Part shown: piece after piece, positions 1-9,043 of the stretch
How positions within the stretch are numbered: the first letter of the stretch is position 1
Layout: each line of letters opens with the position of its first letter
Assembly (NCBI RefSeq): GCF_035918235.1
Contig: NZ_CP109485.1
Span: forward strand, 1,984,001-2,048,000
Source of the DNA: Streptomyces sp. NBC_01445
GTDB taxonomy: Bacteria > Actinomycetota > Actinomycetes > Streptomycetales > Streptomycetaceae
DNA length: 64,000 nt
Reading direction: 5' to 3'
The notes under the pieces: generated by a model
What the model was told of the DNA's origin: nothing
Databases searched by the model: none
The model's input: the letters and a program-made list of their open reading frames with translations, nothing else
Made by a program: the position numbers and the translations under genes

Positions 1-1711
1 TGCAGGCGAGGACCACGCCGGGGGAGGCGCCGGCGGTGGCGGCGTAAGCGTGGACGGCGGTGCGGACCTGCCCCATGAGGGCGGCGGCGGTGGTGTTGTG
101 GCCTTGCACGTCGCCGATCACCGCGGCGGCCGTAGTGGGTGTGGAGACGATGAGGTCGTAGAAGTCGCCGCCGATGTCCATGCCGTACCCGGCTGGCCGG
201 TAGCGGGCGGCGACATCAAAGCCGGGGAGGCGCGGCAGTGTGTGGGGCAGCAGTCCGGTCTGCAGGGTGTGGGCGAGGGTGTGGTTGGCGTCGTAGAGGC
301 GGGCGCGGTCCAGGGCCTGGGCGATCAGGCCGTTCACTGACGTGAGCATGGCCCGCTCGGCGGGCGGGAAGGGGCGAGGCTGGTCGTAGGCGAGGACCAG
401 GGAGCCGACCGGGCGTCCTGACACGATCAGGGGGAGGAAGGCCCAGGCTGCCATCTCGTCCTGGAGAACGGCAGGGGGGTAGGCCCTCCTGAGGTCGGCG
501 AAGGTGGCGAAGAAGCTGGCGGCACCTGTGGTGATGACATGTGCGGCGGGGGTGTCAGAGGTCAGGGGGGACGCGTCGAAGCGGTCCATCAGTTCCGGGC
601 TGTAGCCGCGGTAGCCGGTGATGCGCAGCCGTCCGTCGTCCACCGTGAGAAGAGCCAGCGCCTTCGGGCCGAAGGCCGGCACGATCTGGTCGGCGGCAAG
701 TTCGACCACGTCCTGCACGCTGACGGCCTCGGCAAGGGCGGTGGCAAGGTGGGTCAGGTGGTATAGCCCAGTCGCGCCGACGAGCCCGGCGGGTGAAGTG
801 GCCGCGGCCTTGGCCGCCGTGGCGGTCGGATTCCCGGCGGTGGGGGTGATGTGGACGCTGATGCCGCTGTCGTGCGGGTAGAGCTGGAAGGACAGCCGGA
901 TGTCGGGTGGGCGCCTGGCGGTGAAGGAGGTGGGCTGCCGGGAGACCGCCGCCTCTCGGTAGCGGTCTTCGAACACCGGGTCGTGCAGCCACGGAAGTAC
1001 CTCCCATGGGCGTTTGCCCAGCAGGGAGGCGGCACCGGAACCGACCAGTTCGGCGCCGGCGGGGTTGATGTAGGTGAGTCGGCCGTCCAGGTCGAGTGCG
1101 CAGCAGCCCACGGGCAACCGCTCGGTACAGTTCAGGGCGGCCACGGCCTGGGCCAAGTCGGCCTCGCGGGAGTGCGGCGCAGGCAGCAGGCGGGGTTCGT
1201 CGGCGAACTCCAGCGGACGGCCGCTCTCGGCAGCCTGTTGCAAGAGCGGTGCCGCGCGCCGGCAGCAGGCGGTGATCGTCTCCTGCTCGGCCGCACTGAG
1301 CTGCGCCGGGTGCCCGACGGGCCACAGCAGCACGATGCCGCCCCACGCGGTGGTGCCGTCGGTGATCGGGGCTGCGGCGACCCTGAAGTCGTATGGCAGG
1401 ACGATGCCGACCCGGGGGTAGCGGCGGGCGATCTCCTCCTGGCTGCCCAGCCAGACCAGGCGCCGCTGGCGCACGGCGTCCGCCACCGGGATCGCCGCAT
1501 TGACGGGAACACGGGCCCAGGGAGCGGCGATCTTCCGGGACATCCCGGAAGCGAGCACCAGCCGCAGCACCCGCTCCCCCGGCGGCAGCAGAAACACCAG
1601 TCCCACCGATGCGCCGGTATCCCGCATGACCTCGGCCAGGACCGCATCCAGCAGCTCCTTTCCGGGGCCGGCAGCACTTGCAGGGACAGCAGGGACCCGC
1701 ATGGCCGTCAC
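1..1711 (-). CDS. GAF-PAS-GAF-SpoIIE (PP2C) serine phosphatase, partial
   Basis: Regulatory protein phosphatase of the RsbU/SpoIIE class; its C-terminus lies beyond the left edge. Reading on the minus strand, a GAF-like region (about residues 5-150) is followed by a PAS-like region near 180-285 (LDLDGRLTYINPAGAEL), a second GAF region near 310-470, then the start of a PP2C domain with the metal-binding GMDIGGDFYDL and AVIGDVQGHNTTAAA motifs. The GTG start at 1711 overlaps the TGA of the upstream HTH gene (GTGA), so translation is probably coupled; an ATG at 1702 is the alternative. Such proteins normally dephosphorylate anti-anti-sigma factors in response to a signal sensed by GAF/PAS. The target is not visible nearby. 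Domain calls are by motif; the phosphatase call is firm. Confidence 0.85.
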   Translation of the reverse strand, partial: MTAMRVPAVPASAAGPGKELLDAVLAEVMRDTGASVGLVFLLPPGERVLRLVLASGMSRKIAAPWARVPVNAAIPVADAVRQRRLVWLGSQEEIARRYPRVGIVLPYDFRVAAAPITDGTTAWGGIVLLWPVGHPAQLSAAEQETITACCRRAAPLLQQAAESGRPLEFADEPRLLPAPHSREADLAQAVAALNCTERLPVGCCALDLDGRLTYINPAGAELVGSGAASLLGKRPWEVLPWLHDPVFEDRYREAAVSRQPTSFTARRPPDIRLSFQLYPHDSGISVHITPTAGNPTATAAKAAATSPAGLVGATGLYHLTHLATALAEAVSVQDVVELAADQIVPAFGPKALALLTVDDGRLRITGYRGYSPELMDRFDASPLTSDTPAAHVITTGAASFFATFADLRRAYPPAVLQDEMAAWAFLPLIVSGRPVGSLVLAYDQPRPFPPAERAMLTSVNGLIAQALDRARLYDANHTLAHTLQTGLLPHTLPRLPGFDVAARYRPAGYGMDIGGDFYDLIVSTPTTAAAVIGDVQGHNTTAAALMGQVRTAVHAYAATAGASPGVVLAC

Positions 1712-2130
1712 CCGTCCCGACCGGCAGGCGCGGGCCTGCGGCTGCGCCCGAAGCGGCTGCGGGCCGCCTCCGCGCTGATCCCCAGCCCCGCACCGATCTG
1801 TGCCCAGCTCGCCCCGGCCTGCCGATCCGCCAGCACCGCCGCGCGGACCAGCTGTCCGGCCAGATCAGACACCCGGGCCACGGCAGCGCAGTTCCAGCGC
1901 ACGGGCGAACCCGGGCGGGGCGGCTCCACGGGCAGCCGCGCGACGCTTGTGACGTGCAGCAACAGGAGCTCACCGGCCGCGGCCACCCCCTTCCGCGCGG
2001 GCTCTGCCTCCCGCCAACGGCGCCGGGCCCGCCAAGCCGCCTGCCGGTGCGCCGGCCTGCAGTACCGGCGTCCGCGGGCAGCAGAACCCGACAGCCGCGC
2101 ACCGCACCAGCCGCACCGTGCGTCACCCAT
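1708..2130 (-). CDS. Small zinc-ribbon / helix-turn-helix protein
   Basis: About 140 residues from the ATG at 2130. The N-terminus has a Cys-rich motif (CGWCGARL, then RYCRPAHRQAAWRARRRW), the look of a small zinc-binding ribbon with a basic helix. The C-terminus carries an HTH-like stretch (ASWAQIGAGLGISAEAARSR) resembling sigma-factor or MerR-type recognition helices. Its TGA overlaps the GTG of the phosphatase gene, which points to a coupled regulatory pair. An ATG further upstream (2202) would add a poorly conserved-looking extension. Function is inferred as DNA binding only; the family is not named. Confidence 0.6.
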   Translation of the reverse strand: MGDARCGWCGARLSGSAARGRRYCRPAHRQAAWRARRRWREAEPARKGVAAAGELLLLHVTSVARLPVEPPRPGSPVRWNCAAVARVSDLAGQLVRAAVLADRQAGASWAQIGAGLGISAEAARSRFGRSRRPAPAGRDG

Positions 2131-2224
2131 ATAGGGACAATATGCCCGTCTCTCTGTGACGTCACCCCGTCCCGACCTCCGGGGAGGGAAGCAGCAGCGC
2201 ACAAGACCGTGGGCAGCCGGGCGG

Positions 2225-2690
2225 AAGCGGGGATCCTGCCCGTAAGCGGAATCCGCGGTGCGGTCGAGACCGGACTGGGACCGCTTTTGCCCGACCGGGC
2301 CGCAAGCACCACGTCATCACCGACGGGCAGGGAATCCCGCTCGCGGTGTCGCTGACCGGTGGAAACCGCAACGACGTCACGCAGTTGCTGCCCCTGCTCG
2401 ACAAGATCCCCGCCATCGGCGGGGTCGTCGGCCGGCCACGGCATCGGCCCGACCTGCTCTTCGCCGACCGCGGCTACGACCACGACACATACCGGCGCCT
2501 GGTGCGGGCACGTGGCATCCGCCCTGTGATCGCCGAACGCGGTCAACCGCACGGCACCGGTCTGGGCGTCTTCCGCTGGGTCGTCGAGCGGACGATCTCC
2601 TGACGACACAGCTTCCGCCGCCTACGACGGCGCCGCCGAACTCGAACGCGGACTCGACATCCTCCTCATTGGACTGACCGCCACCCTGAC
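2225..2690 (+). pseudogene. IS5-family transposase remnant (DDE C-terminal part)
   Basis: The frame through 2346-2603 encodes a DDE-transposase segment with HHVITDGQGIPLAVSLTGGN, then LLFADRGYDHDTYRRLVRARG, and VVERTIS before a premature stop. This order (ITD...SLTGGNRND...ADRGYD...VVERT) is typical of IS5-group transposases. The N-terminal half is missing and the reading frame breaks immediately before the usual FRRLR motif, which appears in another frame. The tail at about 2613-2700 (ELERGLDILLIGLTATL in another frame) looks instead like the end of a TetR-type regulator, suggesting a composite junction. Non-functional. Confidence 0.7.
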
Positions 2691-2701
2691 CCGCCCCGTG
2701 A

Positions 2702-2728
2702 GTACAGCCCGGCCATGCCGGGCTGTAC
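2702..2728. repeat. 12-bp perfect inverted repeat
   Basis: Arms gtacagcccggc (2702-2713) and gccgggctgtac (2717-2728) are separated by 3 nt. It lies between the transposase remnant and the helical hypothetical gene at 2862, so it may be a terminator or an operator. No T-run follows. Confidence 0.6.
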
Positions 2729-2861
2729 CGGGAGGGCTTCTCCGCGGCTTCGGGCGGGCGCCGACGGCCCGCGGATCGGAAGATGGGCACAGGGGCACCG
2801 TGCCGTGTAAGCCCCGGGCCACGCCCTGGCACGACCCGACCGGGGCACGAGAGGAGAAGCC

Positions 2862-3404
2862 GTGAAAGACCTCGCCAAATCCACGACGACGCAAGAACAC
2901 GGTCAACAGGACGGGGAAACGCTGCTGGCTCTGTACCTCAATGACCACCTGGCCGGGGCCACGGCCGGCGTGGCGCTCTGCCGCCACCTGGCTGAGGCCG
3001 AGCGCTCGGCGCCGCACACGCTCGGCGAGACGCTGGATGATCTGGCTCAAGAGATCGACCAGGACCGTTCCGCCCTCCTGGACATCATGTCCGAGCTGGC
3101 CGTCCCGGTGAAGCACTACAAGATCGGCGCCGGCTGGCTCGGCGAGAAACTCGCCCGCCTCATGCCCCACGGCAGCGCACTGGGCCGCACCCGACTGAAC
3201 ACCCTGGTCGAGCTGGAATCCCTGCAACTGGGAGTGGAAGGCAAAGCGTGTCTGTGGCGAGGCCTGGCCATGATCCCCGACCTCGCTGAAGACCTGGCCC
3301 GCCAACTGCACAGCCTCCTGGAGCGGGCCGGCAGCCAGGCGGCCACCCTGGAGAACCTGCGTGCCCGTGCCGCGGAAGCCGCCTTCGCCCAGGACGCACG
3401 CTGA
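2862..3404 (+). CDS. Helical hypothetical protein
   Basis: A 180-residue, almost entirely helical soluble protein starting at GTG 2862, 6 nt after a GGAGAAG ribosome site. The central part (LNDHLAGATAGVALCRHLAEAE, LDDLAQEIDQDRSALLDIMSELAVPVKHYK) has the spacing of acidic and hydrophobic residues of a ferritin-like four-helix bundle. I cannot see a convincing paired di-iron ExxH set. No signal peptide or membrane segment. It stands alone between IS remnants, so its role cannot be inferred from neighbours. The reading frame is complete and has good codon bias, which argues that it is a real gene. Confidence 0.75.
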   Translation: MKDLAKSTTTQEHGQQDGETLLALYLNDHLAGATAGVALCRHLAEAERSAPHTLGETLDDLAQEIDQDRSALLDIMSELAVPVKHYKIGAGWLGEKLARLMPHGSALGRTRLNTLVELESLQLGVEGKACLWRGLAMIPDLAEDLARQLHSLLERAGSQAATLENLRARAAEAAFAQDAR

Positions 3405-3590
3405 GAAGTCCTTGATCCTGCCGCAGCGGCGGAACCCAGCCACCACAGCGCTGCCCCATGCCCGACTGAACGTCAGCGGAGGATGTCGGGCCTGCGCTTG
3501 CCGAGAACCTCGTCCGCGCACGTCACGCGGCAAGTTCGTATTCGTGGAGGACACATCCCAGGCGTCGGCGTTTCCGTATGTCGAGGCGGG

Positions 3591-4529
3591 CTATCTGCTC
3601 CGGATCAGCGAGCCGGACAGGCAGTGGCCGGAGCGGACGGGCGTTGGCGATGCCTGATGGGGCCTATAGGAGTTGTAGAACCGCTCGAACTCCCGCAGAA
3701 CGTGGCAGACGTGGCGCCGGTTCCAGATCAACGTGCGGTCCAGCAGCTCACACCGACAGGTCTGCACCCACCTCTCCATAATCGAGTTCATTCGCGGCAT
3801 CTGGACTCCGCTGAGCACGACCTCGATGCCCGCACCCTTCAACACGGCGTCGAACAACTCAGGGAACTTGCCGTCCCTGTCCCGGATCAAGAACCTTGCT
3901 CGGCAGCCCGTGTCCTCCAGGTCCATGACGAGATTTTTCGCGACCTGCACCACCCAGGCTCCCGACGGGTGCGCGGTCGCGCCCAGGATCCGAATCCGGC
4001 GGTTGGCATGCTCGATCACTGCAAACACGTACAGCCGCGCTCCAGTCAGGGTGACCGTCTCGAAGAAATCGCACGCCAGCAGCGCCTCGGCCTGGGAATG
4101 AAAAGAGTCTGCCCACGTGCTTCAACTCCGTTCGGGCGCCGGGCCGATCCCGGCATCCCGCAGGATCTCCCATACCGTGAAAGCGGCCACCTTGATCCCC
4201 AGACAAGCAGTTCGCCGTGCATCCTCCTGTAGCCCCACGTGGGGTCCTCCCGCGCCAGGCGCAGAACAGGACCGGGATGGAGTGCACAGTGCGTGGCCGG
4301 CCCGACGCTTCGGCCGAGAACGGGCCGCGTGGCGGCGCGCGACCAGGTCGCGGTGCCATCGCAGCACCGTGTCGGGGCGCACGAGCAACCGCAGTCGACG
4401 CAGCGCATCGCGCGGAACCTGGTGCAGCAACGCCGCCAGGAACGCCCGATCGCCCGGCCCGAACCGCGGCCTGTCCCCGCCCAGTTGCCGCTTCAGAACC
4501 GCGGTGAGTCCGGCGGGCCTCGAGATCAC
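3591..4529 (-). pseudogene. Integrase-core (IS3/IS481-like) transposase, frameshifted
   Basis: Three minus-strand frames in succession give one transposase. The N-terminal part (4122-4529) carries LLHQVPRDALRRLRLLVRPDTVLRWHRDL. The middle part, in another frame, reads REDPTWGYRRMHGEL. The C-terminal part (3591-4028) carries the rve catalytic core: MFAVIEHANRRIRILGATAH, RARFLIRDRDGKF, MPRMNSIMERWVQTCRCELL and the FYNSYRPHQ end motif. At least two frameshifts separate the pieces, so no intact protein can be made. Related fragments occur near 61618, 62525 and 62960 in this window. Confidence 0.8.
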
Positions 4530-4654
4530 CGAGTGGCCGTCAATACACCACCCCAGCGGACGTCACCCGCCGACCCATCTCGGCATCACGTCGACGCCAG
4601 AGCCTGTCGGCATGCCGGGTTGCAGAAAGCCGAGTTCTGGCGGAGTGGGTGCCC

Positions 4655-5287
4655 TCAGCTTTGGGTGACGCCCTCGGAAACTGCCCGGGCGAGGGTGTCC
4701 GCCACCGTGGTGCATGCGAGCCGGGTCACGGAGCGCAGCTCGGCGTCGGAGGCGCCGACGCGGCTCAGTACGGCCAGCGATTGGTTGACAGCGACGACAA
4801 ATGTGGCGAGCTCGTCGAGCGTTTGGCTGTCGGCCGAGGACTCCGCCAGTGCCCCGCGTATCCGTTGGCGCTGCAGGTCGAGCAGGCCACGCACCTGCGC
4901 GCTGTTCTCCTCCTTCAGCGTCAGTGACTGCGTGGCGGACTGGGCGATGAGGCATCCCACGGGGACCGACGGGTCGGCGATACGGCCCAGGATGACGTCG
5001 AAGAATGCCTCGACCGCGCGCACCGGATCACCGGGGTGCGCGGCGAGCGCCTGCTCATACTGCGCGCCGTAGATCGACGCGTAGCGGTCGAGGCACTTGC
5101 CGAACAGGGCGTCCTTGTTGCCGAAGGCGCCGTAGAGGGAGCCGCGGCCGAGGCCGGTGGCCGAACCGAGGGCATCGAGTGAGGCGTCGGCGTACCCGCG
5201 CTGCCAGAACACCTGCATGGCCTGGTCCAGAGCCGCGCTGATATCGAACTGCTTTCGGCCTGACACGGCGTCCGCCTCCTCCTTCAC
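4655..5287 (-). CDS. TetR/AcrR-family transcriptional regulator
   Basis: About 210 residues from the GTG at 5287. The N-terminal HTH is clear: ALDQAMQVFWQRGYADASLDALGSATGLGRGSLYGAFGNKDALF, which matches the TetR recognition-helix pattern (GLGRGSLYGAFGNKD). The C-terminal ligand domain contains VGCLIAQSATQSL, common in regulators of efflux or oxidoreductase genes. A start further upstream (5446) would read through the operator and is rejected. The gene faces a truncated MFS transporter across a 19-bp perfect inverted repeat at 5321-5369, the probable autoregulatory operator. Its original target gene is now broken. Confidence 0.88.
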   Translation of the reverse strand: MKEEADAVSGRKQFDISAALDQAMQVFWQRGYADASLDALGSATGLGRGSLYGAFGNKDALFGKCLDRYASIYGAQYEQALAAHPGDPVRAVEAFFDVILGRIADPSVPVGCLIAQSATQSLTLKEENSAQVRGLLDLQRQRIRGALAESSADSQTLDELATFVVAVNQSLAVLSRVGASDAELRSVTRLACTTVADTLARAVSEGVTQS

Positions 5288-5320
5288 GTCTCTGTCACGT
5301 CTCTGCTCGGAGCCTACTCG

Positions 5321-5369
5321 CATCTTGGATCGATCGGTCGAGCTATCTTTGACCGATCGATCCAAGATG
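5321..5369. promoter_or_regulatory. 19-bp inverted-repeat operator between tetR and MFS genes
   Basis: Arms catcttggatcgatcggtc (5321-5339) and its exact reverse complement (5351-5369) flank an 11-nt spacer. Each arm also contains the self-complementary core GATCGATC. The position, between divergent TetR and transporter starts, fits a TetR-family operator. Confidence 0.75.
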
Positions 5370-5412
5370 GTTAGCGTGAAGGTCTTGGTTCTCGCACCCG
5401 AAAGGCCACACG

Positions 5413-5913
5413 GTGATCGACGACATCGCGCCAGGCGTCCGCGCACAGGCTGTTCCGTCCGCCGACGGGCGCCGGGCGCGCGCCGGGTTCTGGCTCGTAG
5501 CCGCGGTGTACGCCCTGGTCATGCTGGGTGGGACGCCGCCGATTCCGCTGTATGCGCTCTGGGCGTCGCAGATGGGCTTCGGGCCCTTCACCACGACACT
5601 GGTCTTCGCCGTCTACGCCTTGGGGACGGCGCTCGCACTGAAGTCGTTCGCGTCACCGTCCGAGCGTGCGGGCCACCGCCCCATCCTGGATGCCGCTGTG
5701 CTCACCGCGGCCACGAGCACAGCGCTGTTCCTCCTGGCCCACGATGTCGCAACCCTGCTGGCGGCACGGTTCCTGTGCGGCCTGGGTACCGGTGTCTTCA
5801 CCGGCACGGCGACCGCGGCGTCCACTGCGGACCCGAGTAGGTCTGCGATTTGTGCACGTGTGGGACCCGGCACCAAGGGTGGAGCACGCCTCTCGCCGGT
5901 GCTGCCGACGTAG
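5413..5913 (+). pseudogene. MFS transporter, truncated after about five membrane segments
   Basis: From GTG 5413 the protein has an MFS start (FWLVAAVYALVMLGGTPPIPLYALW, then VFAVYALGTALAL, then FLLAHDVATLLAARFLCGLGTGVFTGTATAAS). The loop sequence SERAGHRP replaces the usual GRxSDRxGRRP. After about residue 138 the sequence stops resembling a transporter and ends within 30 codons, while full MFS proteins have 12-14 membrane segments and about 400 residues. It is divergent from the TetR gene and was presumably its target. Probably a deletion remnant rather than a functional half-transporter. Confidence 0.65.
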
Positions 5914-6043
5914 GGCATCTACGGGGCCGCGGTGGGCGGTGCGGGCCTGCGCGCGTCAGGCCGTCGGGACACGGATCTCGAGCACCATGCTCGCCAACCG
6001 CGCTCGCGGGCCTCGCCGTCGGCCGACACACCAAACCAGCACA

Positions 6044-6071
6044 CCCCACACCCCACGCCCCACGCCCCACG
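6044..6071 (+). repeat. Four 7-bp tandem units (CCCCACA/G)
   Basis: One CCCCACA and three CCCCACG units in a row, just before the ribosome site of the alpha/beta hydrolase gene. A slippage-prone microsatellite in a leader. Confidence 0.7.
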
Positions 6072-6087
6072 CCGATGGAGGAGAACC

Positions 6088-7020
6088 ATGACTGACCCCG
6101 AAACCACCGCCAGCGTCCCCGACAACCCAGTCCGTGACCTGCCACTGCACGACCTGACCGGCTTCACCCACCGCTGGGTCGACGCGGGCGGCGTCCGACT
6201 TCACGCAGTTGAAGGCGGTCAGCCGAACGGCCCAGCCGTCGTGCTCCTCGCCGGATTCCCGCAGACCTGGCGGGCATGGCGAAAGGTGATGCCCGGCCTG
6301 GCCGACCGATTCCACGTCATCGCGATCGACCTGCCAGGCCAGGGCCACTCCGAACGCCCGGACGGCAGTTACGACACACACACGATCGCCGCATACGTCC
6401 ACGCCGCGGTGAACGCGCTCGGAGTTTCGACATACTGGCTGGCCGCCCACGACATCGGCGCGTGGGTCGCCTTCTCCCTCGCCTTGAAGTACCAGAGCCA
6501 GCTGCGTGGCGTCGCACTACTCGACGCCGGAATCCCGGGCATCACACTCCCCGACACCATCCCGACCGACCCCGAGATGGCGTGGAAAACCTGGCACTTC
6601 GCATTCCATCTCGTGCCCGACCTGCCCGAGACACTGCTCACAGGCCGCGAACGCGAATACGTCGGCTGGTTCCTGAAGGTCAAAACCCTCTCCCCCGACA
6701 CCTTCGACGACGCCGAGATCGAGCAGTACGCCGCGGCCATCACCGCTGACGGCGGACTCCACGCTTCCCTGGCCTACTACCGAGACGCCGCTGAATCGGC
6801 GCGAAAGAACCACGAGGCCCTCGAACAACAGCACCTGACGGTGCCGGTGCTCGGGATTTCCAGCAGCCACGGCTCCATCCCCGACATGGCAGCTTCCATC
6901 AGGCCATGGGCCGGCAACACCACCGGGGTCGTCGTGCCGGACGCAGGACACTTCATCCCGGACGAACAACCCGACGCCGTCACCGCCGCACTATCCGGCT
7001 TCATCGCTCAAGGCGACTGA
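6088..7020 (+). CDS. Alpha/beta hydrolase, epoxide hydrolase / dehalogenase-like
   Basis: A 310-residue cytosolic hydrolase. The start ATG at 6088 follows GGAGGAG by 6 nt. Fold landmarks: oxyanion loop LLAGFPQTWRAW (HGxP variant), VIAIDLPGQGHSERP, nucleophile elbow AAHDIGAW and C-terminal DAGHFIPDEQP with the catalytic His. The nucleophile position is Asp, not Ser, the arrangement of epoxide hydrolases and haloalkane/fluoroacetate dehalogenases rather than esterases. The cap region contains many Trp and Tyr residues, as in epoxide hydrolases. Substrate unknown. The gene sits alone between a broken transporter and a TnpB element. Confidence 0.85.
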   Translation: MTDPETTASVPDNPVRDLPLHDLTGFTHRWVDAGGVRLHAVEGGQPNGPAVVLLAGFPQTWRAWRKVMPGLADRFHVIAIDLPGQGHSERPDGSYDTHTIAAYVHAAVNALGVSTYWLAAHDIGAWVAFSLALKYQSQLRGVALLDAGIPGITLPDTIPTDPEMAWKTWHFAFHLVPDLPETLLTGREREYVGWFLKVKTLSPDTFDDAEIEQYAAAITADGGLHASLAYYRDAAESARKNHEALEQQHLTVPVLGISSSHGSIPDMAASIRPWAGNTTGVVVPDAGHFIPDEQPDAVTAALSGFIAQGD

Positions 7021-7142
7021 CACCGGCCAAACCCGCCTGCCGGGCGACCTGCCTGTTCCGGCTCACCACGAACCCACCGAACGCGACTCTCGCGCCCGAG
7101 TGGGAGGAGCGACGACATCTCCGGCGTCGGCGCAGGCTACGA

Positions 7143-8575
7143 GTCAACTGCCCGGTCGTGGAACGACTGGGATTGCTGCTCGAGTCATCACTGGCTGTGA
7201 TGGGTTCGGCTGCGTCCAGGACTCACGCGATGAGGGTGAGTTCAGGGGCCGTTGACTGAGCCCCGCAGACCCACACGTACCACCCGCGGCGGGCGATGTT
7301 GCGGGACGCATTGCGGTCTGCGTGATCAACGAATCCGCAGACCCGGCACGAGAAAACAGCCTGGGCAGGCCGGTTTCCGCGTTCGATGTGATGACACTTC
7401 GAGCATTCCTGGCTGGTGTACGCCGGATCGACATACACGACCGGCACCCCGGCCCGCTTCGCTTTGTAGGCGATGAACGAGCCGAGTTGCGCGAAGGGCC
7501 AGGAGTGGATCTTGACGCGTTGGGGCTTTCTCAGCCGTGCCCGCTCGCGGATGCCCTTCAGGTCTTCCAGGGCGATCCCGCGAGCGGTGCGTTCAGCCTC
7601 CGCCACGATCCGCTTCGAAATCTTGTGGTTGATGTCCATGGCGCGCCGGGCTTCCTTGCCAGCATGCCTCTTCGCCCGCCGCTTGGCGGACTTGGTCTGC
7701 TTCTTCTGCAGCTTGGACCGCAGCTTGCGATCCTGCTCCCGCTTGCGATTGACACGGCGACCGCAGTGGCGCTCGCCATCGGAAGTGACCGCGATGTTCA
7801 CGATCCCCAGGTCCACCCCGAGGAACCCGACCGGCTGAGTGTTCAGAGCCCCCTCGGGGATCTCGCAGGTGGCGATCAAGAACCATTTCCCGCCCTGGCA
7901 CACCAGGTCGGACTCACCCTTGCGGTGCGCGGCCAAAACCTCCAGCTGCTCAGCCTGCCCGGTGAACGCCACGCTCTTCAGCCGACCGGCCGTGGACCAG
8001 ATCGACACCGTTTGCTGCTCGTGCTGCCAGGACAGCATCCGGTCGTCGTATGGCTGCGCCGCCTGGGGCCGGAAGACCACCGGCTTGCCCGAGGCGCGAG
8101 TGTGCCGCCTGGAACCGGGCCGCCCGTAACGTCCCGCCCGGAGGTTCGCCTTCAGGGTGGTGTAGGCGTCACACGTCTTCTTGATGGCGTGCTGGGCGGC
8201 CTGCGCGCCAAGCCCCCACCTGACCCGGATCTCGGCATAGGTGTGCTTGCGCAACTCCAGCGGACGTCGCGCGTTTTCCTCGAAAGCAACCCCGGCCGCC
8301 CAGGTCGCCGCTTGATTGCAGGCGTGCAGGGTCGCCTCAAGTGCCGCCGCCTGTACGGGCGTCGGCAGCAGCTTCACCCGCACCACCAGCTTCACAATCA
8401 GCGAACCTATACACCTGAACGAAAACCCACCACACGTTCGCCCCACCTCACCCGAACGAGCGACACCCACCCCGACCGCCCCGCACACACCGCCGCAAGC
8501 CCGGCTCCGCCTGAACGCCTCCCGGCCGCTCCGCAGCCGTCATGGCCTACGGCACGTCACGGCGACGCTCCCGCA
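7143..8575 (-). mobile_element. TnpB-only IS200/IS605 (IS1341-type) element, copy 1
   Basis: Bounded by comparison with the second copy at 52285-53706: similarity begins at gtcaactgcccggtcgt (7143) and ends near acggcgacgctcc (about 8575). It holds tnpB and no tnpA, so it is non-autonomous for transposition. The region past the tnpB stop (7143-7222) is shared by both copies and is where the guide RNA (omega RNA) and right-end hairpin would lie. The element interrupts an IS5-type transposase remnant. Confidence 0.75.
7223..8395 (-). CDS. tnpB: TnpB RNA-guided nuclease, copy 1
   Basis: 390 residues from the GTG at 8395 (VKLVVRVKLLPT). It shows the N-terminal OrfB_IS605 domain, a RuvC-like core with catalytic Asp in VGFLGVDLGIVNIA, Glu in GIALEDLKGI and the third acidic position in DHADRNASRNIA, and a zinc ribbon (CSKCHHIERGNR and CRVCGF). 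All key residues are present, so the nuclease may be active. TnpB proteins are guided by RNA from the element's right end and cleave at the donor site. It is close to identical to the copy at 52364, with scattered substitutions. A longer start at 8488 is possible but adds no conserved sequence. Confidence 0.9.
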   Translation of the reverse strand: MKLVVRVKLLPTPVQAAALEATLHACNQAATWAAGVAFEENARRPLELRKHTYAEIRVRWGLGAQAAQHAIKKTCDAYTTLKANLRAGRYGRPGSRRHTRASGKPVVFRPQAAQPYDDRMLSWQHEQQTVSIWSTAGRLKSVAFTGQAEQLEVLAAHRKGESDLVCQGGKWFLIATCEIPEGALNTQPVGFLGVDLGIVNIAVTSDGERHCGRRVNRKREQDRKLRSKLQKKQTKSAKRRAKRHAGKEARRAMDINHKISKRIVAEAERTARGIALEDLKGIRERARLRKPQRVKIHSWPFAQLGSFIAYKAKRAGVPVVYVDPAYTSQECSKCHHIERGNRPAQAVFSCRVCGFVDHADRNASRNIARRGWYVWVCGAQSTAPELTLIA

Positions 8576-8900
8576 CGTGCGCGGAGTCCAGCACGAAGGA
8601 GACATCGACGAGGCCGGCATCGTCCAGACGGTGCACAACCGCCTCGTGCAGCCGACCCCACACACCGGCTCTCGACCAGATCATGAACCGCCGGTGCACC
8701 GTCGACTTCGACACCCCAAAACAGGGCAGCAGCGCCCGCCAGGCCCAACCGCTGACCAGTACGTAGATGATCGCGGCGAACAGCGTCTCATCAGGCGTGT
8801 TCTGCTTCCCGCCACCCTGCGGCCGCACCCGATCCGCCGGAATCAACCGACTGGCGATCTCCCACAGCCCATCCGGAACAATCCAACTCCACGTCCCCCT
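8572..8900 (-). pseudogene. IS5-family transposase N-terminal fragment
   Basis: The minus strand encodes PDGLWEIASRLIPADRVRPQ, then ETLFAAIIYVLVSGWAWRAL, then FGVSKSTVHRRFMIWSRAGVW, and FVLDSAHVRER, the N-terminal domain of IS5-group transposases up to the first catalytic Asp (LDSAHV). It stops where the TnpB element begins (about 8572), so that insertion removed the rest of the transposase. No clear start codon remains at the right end. Confidence 0.75.
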
Positions 8901-9043
8901 GACCCATGTTGAGGTGCACTACCCAGCCTCACCACGTAGGACACCGTCTTAGTACTCCAGCTGTAGATCGCGATCTTGCTGGCGGGGTCCGCAGGCCAGA
9001 GCGTAGGCGCCCCGCCCTGCATGGGGTTTCTCGGGCTGGGACG

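Noticed and set aside
555..2609. Large minus-strand frame overlapping the SpoIIE and HTH genes
   Set aside because: Composition is Arg/Gly/Pro-rich shadow; the phosphatase and HTH frames carry real motifs in other phases.
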